Shown here piece after piece: positions 30,503-39,779 of a stretch of DNA of 64,000 nt. How positions within the stretch are numbered: the stretch's first letter is position 1; each line of letters starts with the position of its first letter. Made by a program: the position numbers and the translations under genes. This DNA is from Taudactylus pleione (taxonomy: Eukaryota; Chordata; Amphibia; Anura; Myobatrachidae), in the NCBI GenBank assembly GCA_031769625.1, contig JAUIMM010000570.1, positions 1,054,001 through 1,118,000 on the forward strand, given 5' to 3'. Below the pieces are notes generated by a model. The model had not been told where the DNA came from. It did no database searches and was given only the letters and a program-made list of their open reading frames with translations.

Positions 30503-30813
30503 TAAAGACCCCCCCCCATACACTGTGCGATATAGCAGCCCATCCGACAGATTGGTACGATATCGCTGCTATATCGTGTGTGGGTACGATATCGGCCAGT
30601 GCACGCTCCCGTGTGATCGTACATCGCACCTCCAGATCTTACTGCATGTTCACTTGATCTGGGAATGCGATGTATGATCACATGCAGCGCTATGCGGATG
30701 GGGGTGCCAGCATATCGGGGGGGTCAGCCACCCGATCGCCCCGTGTGTGGGGACCGCCCGATATGTCGGCCGTCGGATCTCAAGTTGCATATCGCAGTGT
30801 ATGGGGGCCTTAA
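30503..30813. mobile_element. MITE with CCCCCCATACACTGTGCGATAT ends
   Basis: ATATCGCAGTGTATGGGGG at the right complements the left end. The outside flanks are CTAAAGA and CCTTAA. The interior has CGATATCG-type palindromic words (GTACGATATCGGCC). Confidence 0.8.
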
Positions 30814-31106
30814 GTGTTTTAGTAAAGGGAAAAGACTCTTCATTGTACCATCTGATCGCTGCAAGGTGACCAAGCAGTCCAAAGTTACATGGGTTTAGGA
30901 TGCCAGGTAGACAATGTGCACAAGTTACTGCTGGCACCTAATCTGTGTCTTTTCTATCGCTGACAGTGGGTACACAGTGCACACAATCCCTGGCTTCCTT
31001 AGAACATACTGACTCCTGAATACTACGTTATTAGTGCAATCCTGTGGGTAGATGGCAGCAATGACAATATTTGCTACCTTGGTGTGAAATCCCACCCAGC
31101 TCTCCA

Positions 31107-31447
31107 ATATCCCTTTTACACCAAAATCCACAGGGTCCGACCCAGGGACTTGGAACATGGTACCAACCGGTACAGACCCTGCTCACATTGCAGCTCCGAC
31201 CCGAGTTAATCCCAGGTCAGCCCATTTACATTGCATATGAGTACAGTGTTCACTATTCTGCAGGAGCTTGGAGATTGCCCCGGGTCACCCGTTTACACTG
31301 CCCCATAACCCGGTTTGGATGCGGGGGGGGGGGGGGGGTGTCACTGGATCCAGGTTATCTTTAGGGGTCCCATATACACCAAGCCGCGACCCAGGTTGTC
31401 ACAGCAATAACCCGGGTTATTTGGCCAATGTAAACGGGGTATAACCC
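31107..31447. mobile_element. dispersed element with ACCCGGGTTATTTGGCC (copy 1)
   Basis: ATCCCTTTTACACCAAAATC at the left and CCAATGTAAACGGGGTATAA at the right frame repeated CGACCC, CCGGGT and AACCCGGGTTATT words. The same organisation is seen at 33558-33913 and 60560-60980. Confidence 0.7.
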
Positions 31448-31550
31448 TACATCATTATTATCTTGTGACCGGATGACCTTACTCTGCCGGTCAGTACAAA
31501 TTGTGGTCACTCTACTCCGTGAACAAACTGGGTGTGCACACTTCACTCTT

Positions 31551-31722
31551 GGGGGTGTATTTACTAAAGTGAGAGTTTTTAGGTGGAGATGTTGCCCATA
31601 GCAACCAGATTCTACTTAACATTTAACTAGCGCCTTCTAGTAGATAATTGCCATAATCTAATTGGTTGCTATGGGCAACATCTCCACTTCTAAAAACTCT
31701 CACTTTAGTAAATGTACCCCTT
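31551..31722. mobile_element. palindromic MITE, GGGGTAAATTTAC family (copy 4)
   Basis: The outer stems ACTAAAGTGAGAGTTTTTAG and its complement and the inner arms GTTGCCCATAGCAACC (31591-31606) and ATTGGTTGCTATGGGCAAC (31661-31679) are well preserved. Confidence 0.88.
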
Positions 31723-32200
31723 GGGGTATAGGGGCAGTCTCTTACTGTGAGTAACGGCATGTTACCATCGTCTCCCACTGCATCATGAGTGGGTAACTTG
31801 CTACTACCACCAGCCCGCTATACTGGCACCTGGAAGAGCTTTCTCCGCCAGGCACCTGGAACTGCTTACTTCTGGTTATGTATAGTCACACTGCTGCAAT
31901 ACCTCCTGGTGTCGGCTAGTTCCCAACTACCCACTTACTATGGACCAGTACTGCGCTTGGCAGCTGGCAGAGGGCTCGAGCTAGGAGGCAGGCATATGTG
32001 CCCCTGACACACATGCCTTGGAGAACTCACCCTGCCCCTTCCCGACCACTTAGTGGGAAGCAGGGAGTCTCCTTATACGCTCCAACTATGCCATACCGAA
32101 TGACGCAGCAAGATGACCCCTCTAATGGACCTTTGTTGCGGCCCCCAAATTATGAGGCTTGATGCAATTTTGCTCAACTCATTGTCTTTTCCTCTTAAGT
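31723..32200. other. no gene recognised
   Basis: No frame with homology. Part of it may belong to the retroelement whose tail follows. Confidence 0.4.
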
Positions 32201-32380
32201 TTATACTAACCTTTCCTTATGCAGCAATGTATTAATCATGTATCTGTCCTGCATTGTTTGTACTGTTAATAATCGTTTTCTTGTGTGCTCATTTGTTTAT
32301 GTACATTGTAAGGCGCTGCAAAACCCTTGTGGCGCCATATAAATAAAGCATAATAATAATAATAATAATAATAATAATAG
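32201..32380 (+). mobile_element. 3' tail of a non-LTR element/SINE with (AAT)n
   Basis: GTAAGGCGCTGCAAAACCCT and GTGGCGCCATATAAATAAAG lead into (TAA)n at 32348-32378. A related tail lies at 54480-54535, and antisense at 53140-53220. This resembles L2-tail SINE 3' ends. The 5' boundary is unclear. Confidence 0.6.
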
Positions 32381-32765
32381 GAGATACAAGGCTCAACCAC
32401 AAGACAGCAAGAAACCGAAACCGTGTTTTGCACTATTCTAGTGGTTCCAGGAAACAAGCAGATGAAGGAGTTTTGGAAGCAGGAAAGATGTTAATTTGCT
32501 CCAATAAATGGTCAGACGGCTCCTAGCCGAGAGTGCTGCTAATATCACAGCATAAAGACACTCTTAGCAGTTCAAATGATACATACACCACAATGTTCAA
32601 TATGGTTCACATCAGTCCCCAGCTTTTTTACATCAATTAGGCCTCGTTAAACCAATTAAGAATAGCTCAAAAATCTTCCTGGATGATTTCTATCCATATT
32701 CACAAGTAAAAATGTAGGACAAGGAAACTAGGTCTTCCAGAATTGTATCAATTGACCGCACTTTG

Positions 32766-33315
32766 GGCCTGATTCAGACCCGATCGCGAGCGCTGAGCGC
32801 TCGCAAGCGGGTTGATGTTAGGCCAGTGCGCATGCGCACGACGGACCCGGCTCCGTCGTGTGCATGCGCGAGACCCGGATAGTGACGGGCAAGCAGTCGC
32901 TATGGGTCTCGCTACAAAGGGAGCGTGTTGTCGATGGTGAGTGACAGCACGCCCCCTTTGGTGGACGTGCCGGGGGCGTGGCTTCCCAGACGGAGGCGTC
33001 CCCATGGGAACGCATGCCGTCTGGGGCCGGCCCCACTGACATCACTAGTGATGTCAGTGGGAGTGCTTTCGGCTCTGATAGAGCCAAGAGCACTCCAGGG
33101 CTTGCGGCAAACGAGACCCTACCGCAAGGGTCTCGTCGCAAGCCCGATGGTCGCGATGGTCTTGACCATCGCAACCATCTTTTTGGCCGCTCGCTATAGC
33201 TGTGGGTGGTCACCCACAACTGTGCGAGCGGCCAGGAGGCCGCTCTAAAAAAAGAGAAGGAGGGCCCTGATTCAGAGCGAGCACTCTGGAAGAGCATCCG
33301 GCTCTGAATCAGGCA
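32766..33315. mobile_element. GC-rich palindromic element, GCCTGATTCAGACCCGATCGC family
   Basis: Nested palindromes include GAGCGCTGAGCGCTC, GCATGCGCACGACGG/CCGTCGTGTGCATGCGC, GACATCACTAGTGATGTC and GAGACCCTACCGCAAGGGTCTC. TGATTCAGA...TCTGAATCAGGC closes the right side. Relatives are at 40542-40776 and 47050-47480. Open frames through it are artefacts of high GC. Confidence 0.75.
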
Positions 33316-33557
33316 CTCTGTTAATAGCATTATTTTTTGGAATATTTAGGTAACTGTTAGTCCTCAGGACACAAAATCAAATGGTCTATTTGAATTCAAA
33401 CACAATCTGATTTTGCACCGACTTCCTGAGTGCAGATAACTCTCCCATCTCTCAGTCAGGATAAAAGGGGAGAGAGAGGACCTCCTGCTGTGTTTTCAAA
33501 CAATGAGATATTCCCACCTTCCTTCTTTCTGTAACACTGGTTGAAACAATGTTTAAT

Positions 33558-33913
33558 AATACCCATTTTACACCAAAATCCCGAGTCTGACTCGAGATTT
33601 GGAACACTGTTCCAACCCGGGACAGACCCCGTTCACATTTTGTCTCCGACCAGAGTTATTCCCAGGTTGGGTTGTTTACACTGCACACGGAAGTTTTCTG
33701 CGGGCGCTTGGAGATGACATCATCTGCAAGCGCCAGTGAGCCAACTGTTCCTATGCTGTAAACAGGACATGGGTCACTGGTTTACACTGCCCCCTAACCC
33801 GGACCCCTTTTCACTAGCCACGACCAGGTTTCACACAGCAACCCGGGTTATTTAGCCAGTGTAAAAGTGGTATAACCCGGATCAGATCCGCGATTTCGGT
33901 GTGAAAGGTGCAT
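33558..33913. mobile_element. dispersed element with ACCCGGGTTATTTAGCC (copy 2)
   Basis: CATTTTACACCAAAATCCCG at the left and CGATTTCGGTGTGAAAGGTG at the right. The middle has paired GGTTGGGTTGTTTACACTGC and AACCCGGGTTATTTAGCC. Confidence 0.7.
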
Positions 33914-34142
33914 TAGACACCAAATGCTCACTTTACAAATTAGTAAAAATTCCAGTGAAACCATCACTGGCGAGTAAATAGATGCCATGCGCATGCCATC
34001 TATTCACACTGCTTGGAGAGCTTGGGGGCAGTCCAGCATCTCCGTGAGTGCTGGGCATGGCCCCTAGAGTGATGAAACGGGAGCGCGTTTCAAGGCCACA
34101 CCTCATTTTCGGGCGCCGTCCGGCCCCTAGAGTGAACACTAC
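33914..34142. mobile_element. remnant related to the TAGTGTTCCC element
   Basis: CCCCTAGAGTGAACACTA ends at about 34141 and matches the complement of the left terminus at 20732. GATGCCATGCGCATGCCATC is an inner palindrome. The left boundary is uncertain. Confidence 0.45.
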
Positions 34143-35179
34143 ATCCATAACATGAAGGTGAGCCCCCGCAGATGGGTCCCTAACCCTGCTAATACTAACA
34201 CAGCAGGGGTAACTACAGTGCGTGATTACGGTATTCTTTTAGTGTGTTTTGCAAGGGGAGGGGGGGGGGGGGGAACAAAAACACAAAAAGCCTGTAAGAC
34301 GTTCCACAGGCCGGGCTGAAAGTCACATTTATTACTGTATTCTATCAGTTTGTCACAATCTTCCAACAAAGGCCCCGTTGCTCCATTTGGGCAGCTGCCA
34401 AGCCCTTTGCTGTGGAATATCAGAGAGAGGAAATGGTGTTCGGCGTGTGCATGCGCTGAATTCCTTCCCCATCCCGAGAGGTCATCCAACAAATCCGCCT
34501 TTCTTCTACTGAGAAGCAGGAAAATGATAGAAACCTCACTGCACGGGCTGGGCCCAAGCATGCTCTCTGGCTCTGAAATCGGGGGGACAACGCAGTACAG
34601 CGAGGGTTAAAAACTGTTGCACCGCGCAATTACATGCAACAGGATGATGGCTTTAGCGTATTTACACACCCCTGACATGGAGCCAAATCCGAAGCGGATA
34701 GCAAACAAAACACACACACACGGGAGAGAAGCAGGCACCATTGCCTGGCCCCAGAAACCAAAGATCCACTACAGCGCTCTCCAGTATATACAGGATACTG
34801 AATAGGTGATAACAGGGCCAGATTAACAATGGGGCGGGTGGAGCTCCAGCTCCAGGCCTCCCATAAGAATAGGCCCACAGGCTTCATTGCAGACAGTGCA
34901 GTGTTGACAGGTAAAAAAAACGTTCCTGCCACCACAAGTGGCCGTCTGACGCTCAGCAAATTCATACCCCGAGGGCGAGGCCCAACCTATTCAGTTTCAC
35001 CAGCTACCCACCCCGCCGCCAGGTGCGCGAAGCCCCGCCCACAGCCGACCGAAGGACCGTCCCCCCACCGTGGCTATCTGAAGCTCCGCCCCCTTATTCA
35101 CGTCACAGGTACACATTTACAGTTTACTTGCCGTCATGTCATCCTGTGCATGGCACATTCATTTTACCTGGGGATGTAG
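34143..35179. other. no gene recognised; G tract and repeat fragment
   Basis: A run of Gs at 34259-34273. GGGCCAGATTAACAATGGGG...GGCCTCCCATAAG at 34815-34880 resembles the dispersed fragment type also seen at 37075-37345 and 45831-46015. Confidence 0.45.
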
Positions 35180-35181
35180 AT

Positions 35182-35292
35182 ATTGAAGATAAACCATATA
35201 AAGAGTGTTTTCTCCAGAAGAAGAAGCAGAAAGCAAAAACAGAAAGGGATAATCAGAAGCATAAAGAACTCTTCCAGTGGGTGGATTTTGAG
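35182..35292 (+). other. candidate orphan exon, Lys/Gln-rich
   Basis: The frame reads DIEDKPYKECFLQKKKQK and ends ELFQWVDFE just before GAA|GTGAGT, a good donor. A possible acceptor is CTGGGGATGTAG. The lysine-rich composition could form a coiled coil or a nuclear signal. I do not recognise a family, and the pyrimidine tract is weak, so chance is quite possible. Confidence 0.2.
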
Positions 35293-35734
35293 AAGTGAGT
35301 GGACATTAATTATGGTTTCATGTATGTAAGCACAGGCTCAGACTTTAATCCCCATTCAGCAGTTTTGCAGTCCCTACTCCCAGTCGCACAGAGCGGGGTG
35401 CCCTGACAGCAGAACCAGCGGCTGCATCCCGTGCTCTACTCCTTATTCCCATCTCCTGCACTGTGTTGGGATAGGCGCATCGCATGACCTCTCCCACAGT
35501 CCCGTGGGCTCTGTACTGCTGCTCGGAGCGACCTTCAGATGCCCCAAGCAGCACCTTATTTACATGGTGAAGTGGCATGGGGCGCAGGGTTATGGCGTAC
35601 TAGCACTCTGTTACGGGGCTGCCTATCCCTATAGTGTGACATCATAGACTGTGTTCTTCTCCTATACATGTACTATGCAGGACAGTGCTGTTGTCGTCTT
35701 CTTGGAGTATGTCCCATACGATGCCGCAATGCAG

Positions 35735-36140
35735 CGCCGGTCTTATAACCGACAACAGTATCCCGGACGAGGGACTTAAGATAGGTGTCGAAATACCGAT
35801 GCCTAGCTTAATCCCGACGTCGGAATGCCGAAGGACGCATGCCCGAATGAGGTAAGTCCGGGGAGCCCTTAGAGTTAGCTGCAGGGTGAGGGTTAGGTTT
35901 AGAGAGCTTAGCTGGGTTAATTTTTGGGGGGAGGTTGGGGTTTGGCACCCTTAGGGGGAACGGTTAGGGTTAGGCACCACTGCGGAGGTTAGGTTGAGGC
36001 ACTAAGTGGGGAGGATTAGGTTTAGTAAGCTTAGTGGGGTTAGTGGTAGGTTTTGGGGGGGGGAGGTTAGGGTTTAGCACCCCTAGGGGGGATGGTTAGG
36101 GTTTGGCACTAAGGGGGGAGGGTTAGGTTTAGGCCCTGGA
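35735..36140. mobile_element. dispersed element with GGTTAGGGTTAGGC core (copy 4)
   Basis: Opposite orientation to the copies at 1640 and 27715. AATCCCGACGTCGGAATGCC and CCGACAACAGTATCCCGG words are followed by several GGTTAGGGTTAGGCACC-like stretches. Its right limit is not well defined. Confidence 0.55.
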
Positions 36141-36609
36141 TGGCCTGATCCGCGGGATCAGGGCGACATATCTTCTAGTGTGTACCAACCTTTACACTAC
36201 CCCAGACGACCCAGCTGACTGCACATGTGTGACCTGAGGGCTCACAGTGCAGAGGTGGTGAAGGGATCTGCTTGGATCCCTTTTCGCAACCTCAGTCCTT
36301 CTTCCCATTGGAAGGAGCGAGGCTCCAGGAAACTTCACCATCTTAAGTTGTTGTTGGGTACCACAAGCAAACTAAAGTTTGCTGAATCCTAGACGGCTGT
36401 TACAGAAAAGTGAAAACATGTGGACTAGCGTTTCTGCATGTGCATCAGGTATGTTCGGGATCATGAATAGGCCCCTAAACACATTTTTCCTTTTAAAGTT
36501 AAAGTCTGCCTTAAATGTTTATACAGCATAAATAATATTATAATGCCAACGTAGAATCTTTAGCAAAAGGCACAAGACATTATAAACTCATAGATACATA
36601 AAACAATCA
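36141..36609. other. no gene recognised
   Basis: GATCAGGGCGACATATCTTC + TAGTGTGTACCAACCTT at 36160-36192 is a fragment of a MITE with GTGTGTACC ends. Confidence 0.45.
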
Positions 36610-36787
36610 GGGGTCTATTTACTAAGCAGTGTTAGGAGACAGAGTGAAAAGTGATAAGGTGCCAGCCAATCAGCTCCTAACTGCCATCTCACAGGCTGTG
36701 TTTGAAAAATGACAGCTGGGAGCTGATTGGCTGGCACCTTATCACTTTTCACTCTGTCTCCTAACACTGCTTAATAAATAGACCCCT
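36610..36787. mobile_element. palindromic MITE, GGGGTCTATTTACTAAGC type
   Basis: The ends GGGGTCTATTTACTAAGCAG and CTGCTTAATAAATAGACCCC and the arms GATAAGGTGCCAGCCAATCA / TGATTGGCTGGCACCTTATC are almost perfectly complementary. Related in layout to the GGGGTAAATTTAC family. Confidence 0.9.
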
Positions 36788-37074
36788 CAGTCATTTAAGT
36801 TACACAAAATGCTGCTTATTGTAACATACCTCCATATTACATTGTGTTTAATACCTAAGCCTGTCAATTACTTTGCAGAAAAATCCTCACTGCGACAGCT
36901 GTTGCAGGCCCATTGCAGCACATGGGCAGTGTGATATACACACATGCGCAGTAGAAGAAAATCAGCCATTTGTGAAAACATCGGCATTGTCACCGTCTCT
37001 GAATCAGGCCCACAGATCACACCCTTTTACAAAACAAAATAATTATTTTTGATATAGCTCCACTATAAAGTGGT

Positions 37075-37345
37075 TGAAGGTAGGTGCTAGCTGTGCCCTC
37101 CGTGGAGGGCGCTAGCTGTACCCTCCGTGGATCCTCACGGCACAGGCCACACCCCCTGTGCAAACCACACCGCTAGTTATGCACCCACATCAATAGTCAC
37201 ACTGCACAGCGCTGGTCACACCCTCTCTAGCAGCACACAAAAGCCCCTAAATAAATGTCAGCTCCAGGCCCTTTTGGAACTTAATCTGGCACTGGTGTGG
37301 GGGCCCCTGGATGACCGCCCCGTCCGCCCTGCCTATAATCCGGTC
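37075..37345. repeat. dispersed repeat fragment (CACACCCCCTGTGCAAACCACA)
   Basis: GTCACACTGCACAGCGCTGG and CAGCTCCAGGCCCTTTTGG parallel GTCACACTCACTCAGGGCTGG and CAGCTCCAGGCCTATGTGAC at 45831-46015, so both belong to one repeat family. Confidence 0.6.
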
Positions 37346-38922
37346 CTGCATACTATTATAATACACACAGCATGTCACCTACTAGTGTGTATGTGAGAGC
37401 AGACACCGGCATCTTACAGCGCAGACACACACAGTAACAATGTGTAGCGCTGCCTTTATGTCTGCTTAGTTACAGCATCATCCACACTGCAGAGATCGTC
37501 TGATACATCGCCGATAGCCGTACGCAGCTGCACAGAGGACGAGATGTATGAACAGGCGTTAGGGAAATTAGTGGTATCAGTGCACGTTATGTGCGCTGAT
37601 ACTGCTTCTTCCCCATGTATTAATATGGGGTTGGGTGGAAAATGATATGTACCACTGTCATTATTGGCGCCGCTATCTAGAAGATACCGCGCTGATGTAC
37701 CACCCAATGTATGACTGCAGCTGATGTTCCCCTATCACCACAGCAGGGACAGCACCGTCCCTGGTTGCCGCGGCTGCCGACTCCGGGCTGCACGTGAGAT
37801 CTCGTGTATGCCCAGTGGAGCCGGCCTAAGGTAAGACACAGCGCTAGGCTAATGCACTGTGGGGTCTGGCAGGGATCGCCGGAGGGGGCGTTATCACTTG
37901 TTATTACAACTCGTCAGTACTGCTTCCTGCTTTGCCTCGTTAAAGAGGTTAAGCAGGAACAATTTTAGGGGCATGATGCATGCGGCTATAATACATCTCC
38001 CCCAGAGAGAGCACTTTTGAATTTGGCGCCTCAGTTGTGATAAAAATGAATACATAAAAGTGTCCTTATAATATATAGTACATATCTAATACATCAGGAC
38101 ACGTTTCTCACTATGGTGACAAAGCCACGGCATGATCTGGACCTAAAACTCACTGTAAAGATGCAGTTTTAGTCGGCGAGCAGAGCTCCTTACCTTCACC
38201 TGTGACTGATATCTAAGGTAAAGGGTCCGGGTGTATAAGCTAAACCAGATACAGAAAACACTGTTAAGACAAATCTCTGCCAACATAAATGAGATTTTCT
38301 ATGTCAGTGAAATGTAAATTGACTCCCTCTTCTTTGGACTTTGCTTTAACACGGGTTTGTTATAAGGGGTTTTAATTTATTAGGATTACACAAAAATCTC
38401 ACACAGAACCTCAGAGTTAATGATTTATTTTAGGTAATTGCTATAATGAATTTCAAAAACTATAATTTCATTTTGATGGCTTGTGCTACCTGGGTGCCAC
38501 AGACTTGCGTATTCAGTTAATGATTTTACTCTTAATATTTACACACTGGACATAGATAATCAGTGCTAAATTGGTTTACTATAGTTTTCTGCTGTTGCCT
38601 GGCCAGCACATTCAGTGTACTCACATAAGGTTATGTCACTTTTTGAATTGTCTAGAATGTTATCAGTAGCTCATTAGCATAAATAACGCATCACAATCAT
38701 CATTCCGTGTCACAATGCCCAATGTAAGCAGAGTACCTCTGACAACAACCTCCTGGACTCAGTCGCTGCCTAGTCTACAAACGGGCAGCTTCTTTCACAA
38801 AGTGCTGGATACGGATTGTGCCTATCTGATTGTCTGCTGCAGTCAGAACCACCACAGATCCGAATCTGAATTTGATTCCTGCACGCATTTCTGCTTGCAG
38901 GTACCGTGGATAAAGAATAAGA
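37346..38922. other. upstream region of the CDK5R-like gene
   Basis: No other gene seen. A decayed GTGATACTGC/GCAGATAC palindrome lies near 37570-37610. The 300 bp before the start codon are not obviously repetitive. TTCTGCTTGCAG at 38889-38900 could be a splice acceptor for a 5' non-coding exon. No canonical MGTVLS start of the p35/p39 type was found upstream. Confidence 0.4.
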
Positions 38923-39735
38923 ATGTGGAATTGTTTCCCATTTCGGTGCTTCCAAAAGACGGGTCAGCCCAAGGAAGAATTATCAACTGTGACCCATCAC
39001 ACTGCTGTCGAGAACAGCAAGACTGGAAGATCTGTCGAAAGACGGTCACTCATCTGGCGTTTTAGGCGATTTATGGCTAAGAGGAGACAACACAGACATG
39101 GTGAAACCGATGTCACTCATCTCATCAGAGAGAGCATGAAGGATTCTCTATCCTGTGTTGATTTAACAATTTTCACGCAGGCCTCAGACAACACTTTTGC
39201 TAAGAAGTTTGCTTCTAATGTTGTTGAAGACCAGCAAGTGTGCTTGAATCCAAAATGCACAAAGATGCAGGCATCCACCAGCGAGCTCCTGAGCTGCTTT
39301 GCCGAGTTCATCTGTGGAAGTTGTCACCAGCTGAACAATCTGTCACCTACAGATATCATTTTATGGATGACAAGTATAGACGACTCTCTCACTCGATGCT
39401 GGCAGGAAGAAGGCTTCATCAACCCGGCCAATGTAGTGTTCCTCTACATGCTCTGCCGAGAGTTCAATCTATCAGAGTTGGACAGTGAGCAAGACCTACT
39501 GGCATTTCTATCCACATGTCTGTATATATCCTACGCATACGTGGGTAGTGAGATCTCCTATCCAATGAAGCCATTCCTAGTGGAAAGTTCAAAGGAAGAC
39601 TTTTGGAGCCGTTGCCTCTACATCATTAATTTCATGAGCTCAAAGATGCTGCGCTTCCATGCCGACCACCATTATTTCATCCAGATCTTTGTTGATCTCA
39701 AAGCTGAGGGTGAACAGGAGAGCAGCATAGTATAG
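38923..39735 (+). CDS. CDK5 activator-like protein (p35/p39 family), divergent paralogue
   Basis: An uninterrupted 270-codon frame. CDK5 activators bind CDK5 through a cyclin-like fold and switch it on without T-loop phosphorylation, mainly in neurons. Residues 116 to about 260 match that domain: QASTSELL, LSPTD, PANVVFLYMLCRE, EISYPMKPFLVESSKEDFW, MSSKMLRF and a final HYF.Q.F.DLK. By eye it is closer to CDK5R1 than to CDK5R2. The N-terminal block HHTAVENSK recalls p35, and SLSCVDLTIF recalls SLSCANLSTF. The start at 38923 is the first ATG after an in-frame TAA at 38911 and has A at -3. Oddities: MWNCFPFRCF replaces the myristoylated MGTVLS, though Cys4 and Cys9 could be palmitoylated; one residue is missing before CWQEE; and ADHHYF replaces ADPHYF. 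A single coding exon is normal for the family. It may be a third paralogue or an old duplicate; conserved structure argues against a recent pseudogene. Confidence 0.88.
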   Translation: MWNCFPFRCFQKTGQPKEELSTVTHHTAVENSKTGRSVERRSLIWRFRRFMAKRRQHRHGETDVTHLIRESMKDSLSCVDLTIFTQASDNTFAKKFASNVVEDQQVCLNPKCTKMQASTSELLSCFAEFICGSCHQLNNLSPTDIILWMTSIDDSLTRCWQEEGFINPANVVFLYMLCREFNLSELDSEQDLLAFLSTCLYISYAYVGSEISYPMKPFLVESSKEDFWSRCLYIINFMSSKMLRFHADHHYFIQIFVDLKAEGEQESSIV

Positions 39736-39779
39736 TACTGGACAAGTAATCAACATTACTCCAGGCTAAATACTATACA

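Noticed and set aside
32818..33330. 170-codon arginine/serine-rich minus frame
   Set aside because: GC-rich palindromic transposon. Similar frames appear in its relatives at 47 kb on either strand.
38715..39065. 116-codon frame overlapping the start of the CDK5R-like gene
   Set aside because: It is in another frame, lacks family resemblance and is explained as a shadow. The conserved protein begins at 38923.
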